Assembly (NCBI GenBank): GCA_910574455.1
Contig: CAJSYZ010000005.1
Coordinates: 4,030,001-4,094,000, forward strand
Length of the DNA: 64,000 nt
Direction: 5' to 3'
Origin: Trichaptum fuscoviolaceum
Taxonomy: Eukaryota; Basidiomycota; Agaricomycetes; Hymenochaetales; Trichaptaceae
In this document: in pieces, positions 48,908-59,575 of the stretch
Layout of the letters: every line of letters starts with the position of its first letter
Numbering within the stretch: the stretch's first letter is position 1
Position numbers and translations under genes: made by a program
Notes under the pieces: generated by a model
Seen by the model: the letters and a program-made list of their open reading frames with translations, nothing else
What the model was told of the DNA's origin: nothing
The model's database searches: none

Positions 48908-49179
48908 AACATGTGCAAGGAGCCATCATTTGTCCATGGTTCACAGCTTGAACTTCAAGTTGTACTCTCAGATGATTTCAACAAGGATGGTCGGATTGTC
49001 TATCAGGTTATCGTTTAAAGGCATAGATGATCTTACGCACTGGGAAGACCGCGAGACCAATGGTACGTCGATGGCTATTCACACCCTCGTGGTTTAGCAA
49101 GCGTTTGCTTCCGGATGGGTTAGCTACGGGAAGCAATGCGTGATTGACAATACCAATCGGTAGTGTTCGGCTGAAATCT

Positions 49180-49638
49180 CTACCAGCAAAGGCGGAATGT
49201 CGTGTACAGCTGACTCGGAATGTTGTTCTCCGTATCCTTCTGAAATAAGAGCATTTCAAGGGGGTTAAGCTCGATTGCTCCAGCCTCGACGACTCGGAGT
49301 TCCGCGGAGATGGTCTGACAGTCAACGTCAGCATCAAGTGTAACCACATGTTCCACACACCATTTGGCCATAGCATTTGTAACTTGCCATCTGACACCGT
49401 CCCTGACGCTACAATCTATCTGATCTGAAAGTATAGAAATGACCAAACGGTAGTCGCATAATGCAGATCGACAGTACGCTATCTGTTCGAGACAGCAGTT
49501 TGTATACCTATGCATGTCGAAATGAGGGGAAAATAAGTCAAGCATTGGATCGGAAAAGTCAGTCTGAACTTTGATGCAGTCAGCAAGAAGCAAGAATCTT
49601 TCAATGAATGATGCGCCTTGTTGCCTCAGACTAGTCAT
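49180..49638 (-). CDS. hypothetical protein, family member of the 44 kb fragment
   Basis: Single ATG-started frame of 152 residues. No known domain recognised. The middle reads RLVISILSDQIDCSVRDGV and WCVEHVVTLDADVD, with an amphipathic character. A diverged copy of about 250 bp lies at 44.17-44.52 kb on the same strand. Protein similarity between the copies despite many substitutions suggests the frame was once under selection. The frame stays open for a while upstream of the ATG, so more 5' exons are possible. It lies 205 bp downstream of the second HMG-box gene on the same strand. Confidence 0.45.
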   Translation of the reverse strand: MTSLRQQGASFIERFLLLADCIKVQTDFSDPMLDLFSPHFDMHRYTNCCLEQIAYCRSALCDYRLVISILSDQIDCSVRDGVRWQVTNAMAKWCVEHVVTLDADVDCQTISAELRVVEAGAIELNPLEMLLFQKDTENNIPSQLYTTFRLCW

Positions 49639-49842
49639 ATAGGCGCTCGCTATCGTTTGTGGCTTTCTATCGTATGCAACAGACCGAAGGTTTGAAGAGT
49701 AAATCAGCGGAGGACCGAAGTTGGAATCAACTACAGAAAGTGTCTATTTCAAGTTATTGCCAGGAGGAAAAGTAACTATAACTTAGCTACAAACATATGG
49801 AGGATATATACAGATATATAGAGGTTGGTATTCCTTCGTCTT

Positions 49843-51291
49843 TCACCAGGTATTTCCACATGCGAACTCCTTGAACGCATCGCTCCAACCCGAGGATGTA
49901 CCGGGCGGAATCGCTAGTCTCCTGGGCTCCTGCACGGCTTTGGCGTCCGAGAAGTTGGACGTCGGAGTAGAAGAGACACCCAGTCTCCGTAGAATGGCTT
50001 CTGTACGAGCAGGTGAATCAGATGAGATCAATGAACCGTCGACCAATAAGGGCTGAGGTTGCACGTCCGCCCCCAGTAGCGACGCATGGAAGCCGAGCCC
50101 CGGACGAGCTGCAGTAGGGTTTCTGTTGACGAAGTCTCGAACGCGAGACCATGACGCAGTTTCGGTGTCCGCCATCACCAGTGACGGTGCTATATGTGAA
50201 GTCGAAGAAAGTGAGGGAAAGTCAAGTAGGAGATCGTCGAAAATGTTGGGCAGGTCGAAAGGTTGTGGATCCACATCCGCATCCGCATCTAGAGAAGAAA
50301 ATAGGTCGCCCGCGAAGTCGTTGAAACCATCCAGAACCGGAGCGCACTGATCGAGGATCGGATCAAAGGCATCCTTCGCGTGAATTGGTGACTGCAAAGA
50401 GATATTGTCGAAGAGCTATAGAAAACTATCAGCTTGACTGATCCAATGAAGTAAGTAACTAGTGCATACCCCGGTGAAATGCTCTTGAGAAAACTCCGAA
50501 GGCATTGACTTGACAGTGAGAGCGGGTGTGGGTGGAAAGCTCGACTCCGCGACGCTGGAGGGGGAAGCAGCAGCGAATTCGACCGATGATGAGGAGGCCG
50601 TATCTTGGACTGGATTCGGGTAGAAGAACTCCGGAAGGGAAAGCTGCGGCTGTAAAAAGGGACGCAATTCTGGTACAGGTTGCGGGTACGAAAATGCCGG
50701 GTAAGTTGGCTCCGGGATAGTTAACGCTCTCCGCTCCTTCCTCGCGCGTCTCTGCGCCTTCCTCGGTGCCTCCGGGATATTGAGATCCTTGGCGTACTTT
50801 TCATCCTCCATTCTCTTATTTGCCGCCGCAAGGTCGTAATACCTCTGTTTGACATCGTTCGTCTCCGCCCGCCAACGTTCTGCGATCATGACCGACGCAG
50901 TGTTCTGATGCGTGACGGACTTCGGAAGCAAGCCTCGTGAGAGAACGTCGGAGCGATAAAGAATGAATGCATTTGCAGCTTTCTTCCTCTTCGGTTTTGA
51001 AGTAGACTGCGAAGTAGTCGTAGCGATCGGCGTCTGAGCAACCGGTTGATAAGAAGTAGAAACGGATGGGGCGGCAGGTTGCGGATGAGATGGTGCGGGC
51101 GTATACATGGGGAAACGCTTTCGAAGAGAGAACTCGGCACGCGCAGTATCCAAATGGATAGACTGAAGATATCCATCTGCTTGAATACCTTCAATAATTG
51201 TTATGAGCAACGAACGAATCCACATGCTGTTCGAAAACATACCAGGTGTATACCGGTAATGAGGTTCTTGGAGAGTTCGAATAGCAGGCAT
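49843..51291 (-). CDS. HMG-box protein 2
   Basis: Predicted 446-residue paralogue of the 29948-31172 gene, in three exons (51243-51291, 50470-51188, 49843-50415). The layout matches: a short first exon starting MPAIRTLQEPHYRY, a Pro/Ser linker, a basic patch (SKPKRKKAANAFILYRS), and one HMG box with VTHQNTASVMIAERWR and VKQRYYDLAA. A second basic stretch (RKAQRRARKERRA) follows and may act in nuclear import. The C-terminal 250 residues are acidic and hydrophobic-spaced (LDADADVDPQPFDLP, FDDLLLDFPSL), resembling an activation domain. Exon phases equal those of gene 1, but outside the box and the first 40 residues similarity is low. The two upstream regions share a conserved module. Confidence 0.82.
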
Positions 51292-51396
51292 CGTCGAAAT
51301 GGTTCGAGTTCGTTGAAAGGCTTTGCGTACTGTGTATGGTGGCCCATCGCAATACCCAGTACTCGCATTTTATATGACTGAAATCACTTGGATCCA

Positions 51397-51530
51397 TATA
51401 AGTTGAACTACTCGTTATTAGCACCATACGTCTACACTCTTTGATATAAGAGGCACTCACCCCACGTTATTATCACACTGCGTCTCCGAGGCCTCGAGGC
51501 CATCCGTGGACCCTGAACTCGAGGCACTGG
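51397..51530 (-). promoter_or_regulatory. upstream module of HMG-box gene 2, shared with gene 1
   Basis: 106-239 bp before the start codon, aligned with 31290-31425. Copies of the 21-bp element lie at 51413-51433 and 51465-51485. They are followed by GCCTCGAGGC at 51491 and ACCCTGAAC near 51510, in the same order and nearly the same spacing as upstream of gene 1. A TATATAAG (+ strand) lies at its gene-proximal edge. Confidence 0.65.
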
Positions 51531-51942
51531 CACGCACCAAGCGTCGTCGTCCAAGGGCATTATCAACTTTAAACAGAAGCGTCATCTTGCCTTTCAACAA
51601 TCAGCAATTTAGTTTGTTCAAACTCACATCATCGAAGAGCATCTGAAGATTGCCATAAAGCTGGAGATCTCTTTGTTACGACTTTTTAAGTGAAACTGGA
51701 CCATCAAAAATGAATATTCGCTACGAACTTCAGTCACAACATTCTTCAGCTGGTAAGATCTCGCAAATAGATGAAGCGTTCCTTCGTTATGGATTTGTGC
51801 CGGTAATACGTAGGTGAACAAAAGTTGAACTGCAAGGAACAAAGGACTCCGAGCGATGGGGCCTGAGATAAATCCAGTCTCCGCTTGATTAACTCGGAAT
51901 GCACATCTTCCAATTGCTTCGAGCACAACCAACACACTTGTT
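51531..51942. other. divergent promoter region between HMG-box gene 2 and F-box gene
   Basis: About 410 bp between the shared HMG module and the F-box start codon. Antisense frames here are shadows or chance. No further motif recognised. Confidence 0.5.
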
Positions 51943-52899
51943 ATGTCCTTCGACAATAGCAGCTCGCCGACACCAACCGCTACAAACAGAGAAGAAGAAC
52001 TTGTCACGGCTCGTAGTCTTACATTTGTGACGCTTCCGGAAGACATCTTGCGACTGTTCTTCGATACTGCCTTTCACTCACTGGCAGAGACTCAGGAAGA
52101 CAAGCAATGTCGAGGAACTGCGCGCAACTGCTGCTTGGTTTCGAAGGCGCTCAAGGCCTGGGTGGAGCCTATGCTGTATCAGAAGGTTGTCCTGGAGACG
52201 AGCAAGCAAGTGCTGGCCTTTCTTAACACGATGTGGCTTAAACGAGACGAGTTTCTTGCTCGAGCAGTCAAGTCCATATGGATCCTCGATAAGACATTTA
52301 CTGTCGACATGCTCTACGAATCTTATCTCATCTTCGCGAAGTGTCAATCATTGGATAACTTTGCATGTCTTGGCTTCGAGCCGTGCATTCGAGTTCTTCA
52401 AAACATTCCTAAACCCAGAAATGGACGATACAAGCTCCGAGAGCTAGCCATCATGCAGCCTGACTCCGAATCTGTTCGACATTTCAGCCTCCGCTATCTC
52501 TCTATCCAAACGCTACAGTTCATCAACAGCAAGGAAAGCTTTCTCGATACCCTTTTCCAGCGTCTAGGCGTCGACGAAGAGTTGTTGGACGCGCTGCGAG
52601 TGATTCCTCGGATATGCTTCGATTCGATTCACGTCCCGAACGTGCATTTGTCGAACTTGCTTAAACATCGAGTCATCCCTTTGCTCTTACTGAAGGTGCC
52701 GGAAGCTACGAATAGGATTTACATTCGTGTCGGTCATAGGGGTCGTCGGCATAAACTCCTCAGCAGCGTCGACGATTGGATTAGGGCCTTTGATACGTGT
52801 GTGCAGCAGTATGGAGACCGACTTAACGTAAGCGGGGTGGAGGGCAGTACAAAGAACATTGATCTCGAGCGAGCCAAGGCATGGATTGGTTTAGAGTAG
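51943..52899 (+). CDS. F-box-like protein
   Basis: Single-exon gene for 318 residues. Residues about 28-75 look like an F-box as found in large agaric families: LTFVTLPEDILRLFFDTAF, then NCCLVSKALKAWVEPMLYQ. An F-box recruits the protein to SCF ubiquitin ligases through Skp1. The rest has regularly spaced Leu residues and probably forms degenerate leucine-rich repeats for substrate binding, but no clean repeat can be marked. These genes multiply and diverge quickly in basidiomycetes, so a specific substrate cannot be suggested. The ATG at 51943 is the first in frame, divergent from the second HMG-box gene. Confidence 0.8.
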   Translation: MSFDNSSSPTPTATNREEELVTARSLTFVTLPEDILRLFFDTAFHSLAETQEDKQCRGTARNCCLVSKALKAWVEPMLYQKVVLETSKQVLAFLNTMWLKRDEFLARAVKSIWILDKTFTVDMLYESYLIFAKCQSLDNFACLGFEPCIRVLQNIPKPRNGRYKLRELAIMQPDSESVRHFSLRYLSIQTLQFINSKESFLDTLFQRLGVDEELLDALRVIPRICFDSIHVPNVHLSNLLKHRVIPLLLLKVPEATNRIYIRVGHRGRRHKLLSSVDDWIRAFDTCVQQYGDRLNVSGVEGSTKNIDLERAKAWIGLE

Positions 52900-53079
52900 A
52901 GGACCGTGGGTAGGTATATTTATACGACGCTCGTCCGATGTTCCCGTTCCTGATCTATTTGCTCTTAGGATCTGTCAGCATCTTTCCCATGAACCGCGTT
53001 ACAAAAGTAACTGGTCTCAGGCTTGTTATAAGAACCGCGACGATGGTTCCGTGGTTCAGCCCGTTTCGTTTAGCGCACA

Positions 53080-54088
53080 ATGTCCAGTAATCTCGCAGGT
53101 CAAACAGTCGTCGTCGTAGGAGGCTCATCAGGAATCGGGTACGGGGTTGCGAAGGCATCGCTGCTGAATCGTGCTGCTCAAGTTATAATTGCCTCGTCGT
53201 CTGCGGAGAAGGTGGACAACGCAATCAAGCGTTTGGAAGCGGACGTTTCAGGTGCCGTAGTGGAAGGGAAGCTATCGGGTGGAGTGCTGAACGCGAAGGA
53301 CTCTGCGTCTGTCAAAGCCTTCTTTGACAACTTAGGAGAGATTGACCACCTGGTGTGGTCCAGTGGTGATCCGCTTCGTCTAGGATACTCAGGTATGGAC
53401 TTGGATGCAAATAAAGGTACGCATGATTGAAACTGGTCTAATTCTGAACTGATGCTGATGATGAACAATATTCCTTATTGAAGATGCGTTCGATGTGCGA
53501 TTTTGGGGAGCAGCCGCTGCAGCAAAGGCAGCGAAGCTTCGTAAGGGAGGATCAGTGACGTTGACAGTTGGTGAGTACTGAATAATCTACATCTTGTAAG
53601 TATGACCGTTTATTGGCGTTTCTATCCTGTAGGCACCGTCGTCGTTAAGCCTCGTCCGCAGTGGTCTCTTGCTGCAGCTGTTATGGGTGCTGTCGATGGG
53701 TTTACACGTGGGTTGGCTGTCGATCTAGCTCCTACACGCGTCAATTGCGTTAGTCCTGGATTCGTCAAGACGGAGGTGCGTCTCTTTCACACGCTTCTGC
53801 GACAATGTGATCGGGAGCGCATTTCATCTACTAATTCTGCTGCCATTCAGTTGTGGAATAACTTCTCTCCGGAAGCTCGCCAGAAGATGTTTGACGACGC
53901 AGCTGAGTCCCTTCTCGTCAAGCATGTTGCGGATGCGGATGAAATTGCAGAAGCGTATCTGTTTGTTATGAAGTGAGTATTACATTGAAGTCTACTCCAG
54001 TCAAAGGCCTTACGGATTCATTTTCTAAAGGTGCAAATATATCACCGGGCAAAGGATTGAGGTTGATGGAGGTTTCAAATACCTTTAG
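53080..54088 (+). CDS. short-chain dehydrogenase/reductase, tandem copy 1
   Basis: Predicted 248-residue cytosolic SDR in five exons (53080-53416, 53484-53570, 53633-53775, 53851-53972, 54031-54088). The cofactor motif is GGSSGIG at residues 14-20. Later marks are LVWSSGD, VRFWGA, FTRGLAVDLAPTRVNCVSPG and the C-terminal YITGQRIEVDGG. The usual catalytic Tyr-X3-Lys is missing: the expected helix reads WSLAAAVMGAVDGFTRG. Some fungal SDRs have this replacement, so the protein may bind NAD(P) with altered or no reductase activity. Every exon phase and most lengths match the next gene, showing a tandem duplication. The substrate is unknown. Confidence 0.88.
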
Positions 54089-54570
54089 GACGAGTGCTGG
54101 GCTGCATTCTCCTACCGGAATTAAACCCGCCATTCTTGATCTTGACGTGTATGTGCTGACAGATTTGTGATAATGCTTGTATCCTTCTCTAATCATGATA
54201 TTTTGTGATGTACCGTTCTTGTCTTAGTGCAGCTTCACAAACAATATCTGATTTCCGGACTTACCATTTTGTGATATATTCTTCCGAACGAGTGGGTTGG
54301 TCACTTGACGAGGCCCAGCGGATGCTAACGCTTTCTCCTTTGAGACTTTGCTTCAGCATAACCTCACAGAGGTGTATGTTTAGTCATTCGTCACAGTAAA
54401 GCCAAGTAAGGGCCCTTGATATTCATGCTCTGATAGTACCCTCTGGGAACCTACTATCGGGGTGCATCGGACGCGCCTTACTGATCAGCATTTCTCTTAC
54501 TCAGCAACTCGAACTATAAGAAGCCTTCATACTTTCACCTGTAGCACGCTCATTACGGGTCATCATTACA
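54089..54570. other. intergenic between tandem SDR genes
   Basis: 482 bp, presumed 3' UTR of the first SDR and promoter of the second. No separate gene. The last 20 bases before each SDR ATG are not obviously alike. Confidence 0.6.
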
Positions 54571-55515
54571 ATGTCTTCAAATCTCGCAGGGCAAACTGTG
54601 GTCGTTATCGGCGGTTCCTCAGGAATCGGATACAGTGTTGCAAAGGCAGCATTGCTCGAACGTGCTGCTCACGTCATCATCGGTTCTTCGTCCAAAGACA
54701 AAGTCGAGAATGCACTAAAACGCCTGAAGGCTGATGTTGCTAATGCGTCTGTCGAGGGACAGCTGGTGGGCGACGTGGTCGACGGAAAAGATGCGGACTC
54801 CGTGAAGGCGTTTTTTGAAAAGCTCGGCGACATCGATCATTTGGTCTGGACGAGTGGAGACACATTGCGCTTTGATGAAAATGGTTTGGTTGCTGATAAA
54901 GGTGAGATACCTATCGATACGAGTTACATGAAGTCTGAACACCATACGCTCTAATTCTAGGAATATTTGACGTGCGCTTCTGGGGACCGGCAACCGCAGC
55001 AAAGGCAGCAAAAATACGTAAGGGTGGCTCTGTGACATTCACAACAGGTAAGACACTGGCTCAACTTGCATTTGAACGTCGCTGAGTATTACGCAGGGTC
55101 GGCTCTCCTGAAGCCCTATCCTGGGTGGTCCTTGGCATGTGCGGTGTCGGGTGCAACGGATGGTTTCACGCGTGGTCTTGCTGTAGACCTTGCTCCTATC
55201 CGTGTTAATAGTGTCTGCCCTGGTGCTGTCAGAACTGAGGTGAGGCCTTAAATAAAGTAATGATACACGCTCTCATCGGACACAATAGTTACTTGATGCA
55301 TTCCCGCCTGAGGCTCTTCAGAAGTTCGAAGAACTTGCGAAGGTTCTTCCCGTGAGGCACATTGCTGATCCCGATGAGGTCGCAGAGGCATATGTATTCC
55401 TCATGAAGTGAGTCGAACATGGAAATCTTGACTGCTAGGACTAATAGATCTCTAAAGATGCAAATATATCACTGGACAGAGGATCACTGTGGATGGCGGA
55501 AGTCTGCTCGTGTAG
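54571..55515 (+). CDS. short-chain dehydrogenase/reductase, tandem copy 2
   Basis: Predicted 245-residue paralogue of the preceding gene, in five exons (54571-54901, 54961-55047, 55097-55239, 55289-55407, 55458-55515). It opens MSSNLAGQTVVVIGGSSGIG, almost the same as copy 1, and keeps LVWTSGD, VRFWGP, FTRGLAVDLAPIRVN and YITGQRITVDGG. Exons 2, 3 and 5 have exactly the same lengths as in copy 1 (87, 143 and 58 bp). The catalytic Tyr-X3-Lys is again absent (WSLACAVSGATDG), so the loss predates the duplication. Cytosolic and NAD(P)-binding by family; reaction unknown. Confidence 0.88.
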
Positions 55516-56520
55516 CTCGTTCGTGAAAAATATATTAGTACAGGATAGAAATTCAAATGTATACCTCTAATAAAGTGTGAAGATTGTAGTCAAGCCTTAG
55601 ACTTTTGTCAATTGCAAGATTATGCCTTTATATTCCCTCGAAATCGAGGTGCTCAAAACGCATCAGCTGTTCTTCTTAAACAGTTGCGAAGCCCAAGGTT
55701 CATATATGTGAATATTGTGTGCGGGCGCTTACAAAGAATTGATCGCGGGCGCCTAATCACGGCCAGTCATTTTTGTATAAAGGTCGTATAATATATCTGT
55801 TATACAATATTCTCATCCTTTATCGGGGGCTTTCTTGCTTACAATGCAGTAGTGAAAAAGAAGAGATATGGGTTGTTGATTGAACGAATATTCTTTCTAT
55901 ACTGCTGTAATTATGCTACTTCTTCATGAGCAGCGAGGCCATTGACAAGCTAAAGAACCATCACTCAGATAAAGACACCCCTTTTCATGATAATAGTGCT
56001 CACCTTCCGGACAGGGTAGCACAACACAGTAGAGCCTCGGTCAGCGTATCGTTCACGCTCAGTGTCCACCTTGATCACAACATGATTGGGTGGATCCATA
56101 GTTGAGGGAGTCTAGAATGCGGTATGGACATAATAAGATTAAGGGAATAGAACGGAGGAGTATTTCTTTACACTCTTGGTCGACTGCGGGCTCGTTTGGG
56201 CAATGTCTGACAAGTGCAAGCCAATTAAATCCTTAATTCTTTCGTTGTGGCATTTCCGAAGGTTCAGCCTAGATTAGAAGTACATCAGTAGGATAAATGA
56301 AAGGTAACGATATTGCATGTACATTGTGAGAAGCGCAATTGTATACACTAAACGCAGAGGAGTTAAGTCAGCTATGGGCTGGGATCCCCACTGGAGAACT
56401 CGAAGTACGTACATGGAGTGTCACAAAGGTAAAACACCGTATAAACTAAGTTATTCGGGAAGACCAAGTTCTAACATAGTACACATCAGCTTTCGCCCCT
56501 TATCAGAGATATTGTTCAAA
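55516..56520. other. intergenic, no gene seen
   Basis: About 1 kb of AT-rich DNA between the second SDR stop and the end of the DUF6534-type gene. Only short frames. If the DUF6534 gene has further 3' exons they would lie in 56310-56520, but I could not join one convincingly. Confidence 0.5.
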
Positions 56521-57849
56521 CTAGCTTACTAATACAAGAGTCATAACTGCACACACGCTCGTCGCGAAACCCGTTCCCAAAGTATACAAGATAAGCTTCT
56601 TGAGAACGGAGTCGGAATGCTTGAACCCAACATGCGGACGAAAGCGATGCAGAAGTACAATGAGCGTGAGTGCGAGCGCAATGTCGCTGAGCGCGGATAG
56701 GATGTTGATCGTACGCGAGAGCCAGGCGAGAGACTGGAGGGAAGTGAATGTAGGAAGTGTTCGGCTGAATCGAAAAGATGGAAACGATGAGACATAAATT
56801 AAGTCGGCAACGAAATAAAGCAACATACCCTTTAACGTAAAATACTTGATTGTAATGAGAGAGGTGAACAACGAAATCGAAGTATGCGATTTGCGTACCA
56901 ACTATCGAAACCATCTGCGCGGTCATCAAAAGGAGGATGGTCACAGAGAGCAGTTTGTTCTTCTCGCTCACTACGATGAGAATGGATTAGGAAACGATAG
57001 TTAAGTTGGTCGGTACAACCTTTCTCTATTGGATAAGATGCGGCTTACAACACCAGACTCGACGTAGGAGAAAGGCCTGTACGAGAAAGCAAACAAAGCC
57101 CTTTGCGCGAAGTCATTAATCTTGACAGCAAACGGCACGAATTTCCGAGGATAGGCTTACGCAGAGAAGCATCGACTCCTATATAGCATTCACGTCTATC
57201 AGAAGCGAGATAGCTATGTTGAAGAGGATACTCACCATATGTCCAACTACTACAACATCCAGATATGACCGGTCACCATAATGTGACACAAGGTACGTAT
57301 AGACGGAATGTGTGATTAAGGATTGGTGGAGCGTGTCGAGTATCCAAAGGAACAAAACCTTGTTAGTGGCGTGGGTTTGGTCAGTTCATAACAGGAGGGT
57401 GAAAGAGCGAGAAAAAAAGGAGGAGTACTCACGAAGCACTTCAAGCGCCATGTATCCTCTGGGTATTTCTGGAAGAAAAATCATTATGACAGGCGTCGAG
57501 AAAATTATTTGTAAGAACGGAAGGGTGTATGGTAGAGAGGCATACATCAAAATAGTGGTGGACCTGCACGCTTGCTCCACCCCATAAACTGACAATTTAC
57601 TCAGTTATCACGATATTGCGATATCGACCATCAAGCAGACCTCATCGCTATCCTAGAGTCGAGAATTATAGTTATAATCAACTCCACCCGTGAGGAGGAA
57701 TTCACGTACAGTACACCCAGGAAGAAAGCGCCCATCTGGACCATTCTTACTTAGCCCCCGCGTCAGAAATGTAAGAATTTAATCAATGAACTCACTGTGT
57801 TGTCAATGGCAGGGTACAATTGTGTTGTGCTAATGCTAGAGAATGCCAT
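56521..57849 (-). CDS. DUF6534-type seven-helix membrane protein, short
   Basis: Predicted 245-residue membrane protein in nine exons: 57796-57849, 57710-57735, 57546-57588, 57433-57468, 57236-57358, 57161-57178, 57049-57100, 56829-56970, 56521-56764. Recognised from the agaric family pattern: VQVHHYFDKYPEDTWRLK, LWILDTLHQSLITHSVYTYL, LVQAFLLRRVWCLSEKN, and the DUF6534-like end with SALSDIALALTLIVLLHRF and GFKHSDSVLKKLILYTLGTG. These proteins form large lineage-specific sets, and their ligand or role is not established. It is odd in having 18-43 bp exons and in stopping after about six helices. The last helix and the usual LNAR-like ending are missing, so it is truncated or has an undetected last exon. 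The N-terminal ATG at 57849 gives a standard leader. Confidence 0.75.
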
Positions 57850-58603
57850 CACTTCCATCGTCTACTGTCTTTAAGATCAAAGATAAGAGAGGTCACTCGA
57901 GCAATAGGTTATGAGAAGACGGGGATCTTCTTCAAGGAAAATCAACAAAATATCGACGAAGGCTTTATACTTCACTGGAAACCATCTGAAACGCATAGAC
58001 GATGTACCGGAAACCCGCAACATATCATAATGCACACAAAAGAAGACAAGAGTATGGAATGTTGGCGTGAATTAGGAAGGATCCTGGGCGTCTGCGCACC
58101 CCGGAGCAGCATAGACATACGAGTTAAACGTTCAATCTATATCGGAGAACACCAGCAGAGCATTAGATATACGCCTTTATGCGGCCGAGGTCATCTTGTT
58201 ACCGATGTCGAGACTCGTGGCTACTTCCTCTTAGAATCGTCAGTATAAGAAACCACGATAGCAAGACAAATCCAATTTTAGTATTCGAAGAAGAAAGACA
58301 CGGATTGTTGTATCATGCTGACGGAGATGGCGAACTGATGGTGGAAGTTGAAGAACAAGAGCTGGTGCGACACTGGAGATAACCGAATGCTTGCGTAAGG
58401 TTCATTCAAGTTGCCATTGTACAGTAACGGCGCTTAATTTAGCGCTACCGGATTCCAGCCATGCTGAAGCAGATTATATGCGCTGCGACGTCTCTTATAC
58501 TAGTTAACAGCAATTAGATACGATTGATGTGAGCTTCATAATATACACATAGACTGTCCGATACTTATTACTTAAAATAAGAAAGGGAAAAAGTACTTTA
58601 TCC
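57850..58603. other. intergenic between DUF6534-type and OM14-like genes
   Basis: About 750 bp. A 142-codon + frame starting at 57820 overlaps the antisense of the DUF6534 first exon and has no family resemblance, so it is not accepted. Probably promoter of one gene and 3' UTR of the other. Confidence 0.5.
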
Positions 58604-59575
58604 TCAATGAGATTCACGATATTTCTCTGCGATGAGCCTACATCAATATGAAGTTAGTCATGAACCTTGCTGAAATTTCAGAATATTACACACCCTTCAC
58701 CACCCAGGAGCGTCAAGATACCAACACTAACCGCGCTCACGAATCTTCTGTCCCACGTCGGACGATCCCATTCTCTCCACGCAAAGAACCCAACAGTGCC
58801 TAGAACTCCTACGTTCACCAGCCCGACCAGACCTCCAAGAACGCCCGGCCTCAACACCACCTCCTTTGAATGCCGGTAAAGTGCTGACCCCTCTTCTTTG
58901 GCCCTTTGCGCCTCCAGCTGTCCATTGGGTGTCTGTGCATACCGCTGCGCAGCAAAGCCTTCCAACCCAAACAAAGCGAGTAAAGACGCGCCTCCGAGAC
59001 CGAGGACCTTCGTGTCCCGCTGAAGAGCAGGACGGGTATACAGAGAGTATCCTGCCCAAGAGATAATACCGACGTTGACTACGCCGATGAGTCCACCTGC
59101 CACGCCTGGTCGTAAGATCTGCTCTTTTGCGAGTGCCCAGAGGTGTGTAGCCTCGGCTTCAGCCTTATGCAACTCATGCGACGCGCGATCCTTTGCATTT
59201 TTGCCACGATGAGGTTTTTGCGATCCCGGAGTGTTTCCTGAGGACGGAGGGTAGGGTTGCTCAGTCAGGGGTTCCGTTTCGCCTGTTACAGTCTGCAGCA
59301 AAGCAATATCATGATATGAGTAAACGCTTGAGTCACTTTTTTGCACTGCTCACCGTCGGATTCTCCTTGAAATCGGGCCCGACAATGTTCAACTTCAGCG
59401 CATCATCCGCAATACCAACTCTCGCTTCAGGTTTCTCCGTCTGAAGAAGTGCTTGATCTGCATGCGGCTGAATACAACTAAAAATCAACCATCACACAAC
59501 ACCCTATTCGTGTTTAACACGCACCTGTTCCGAGATCGGAGGCGCATTATGCGCAGCAACACTCGCGTAGGACAT
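58604..59575 (-). CDS. OM14-like mitochondrial outer-membrane protein
   Basis: Predicted 265-residue protein in four exons (59525-59575, 59354-59467, 58694-59292, 58604-58637). It starts MSYASVAAHNAPP. A hydrophilic region with VGIADDALKLNIVGPDFKE and a charged stretch (SHELHKAEAEATHLWALAKE) precede four hydrophobic segments with internal similarity: RPGVAGGLIGVVNVGIISWAG and RPGVLGGLVGLVNVGVLGTVG are evident repeats. The last exon was placed because it gives GGLIAEKYRES, the usual kind of ending; reading on without it gives CVIF and a stop. Basidiomycete proteins of this design are commonly annotated as OM14-like. Yeast OM14 is a mitochondrial outer-membrane receptor for ribosomes, but shared function is only inferred. 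Confidence 0.72.

Noticed and set aside
29948..51291. mating-type (MAT) locus
   Set aside because: HMG-box genes alone do not make a basidiomycete MAT locus. No homeodomain pair, STE3-type receptor or CAAX pheromone precursor was recognised.
57820..58248. 142-codon + strand frame
   Set aside because: It overlaps the antisense of the first exon of the DUF6534-type gene, has no family resemblance and no credible splicing or promoter context.
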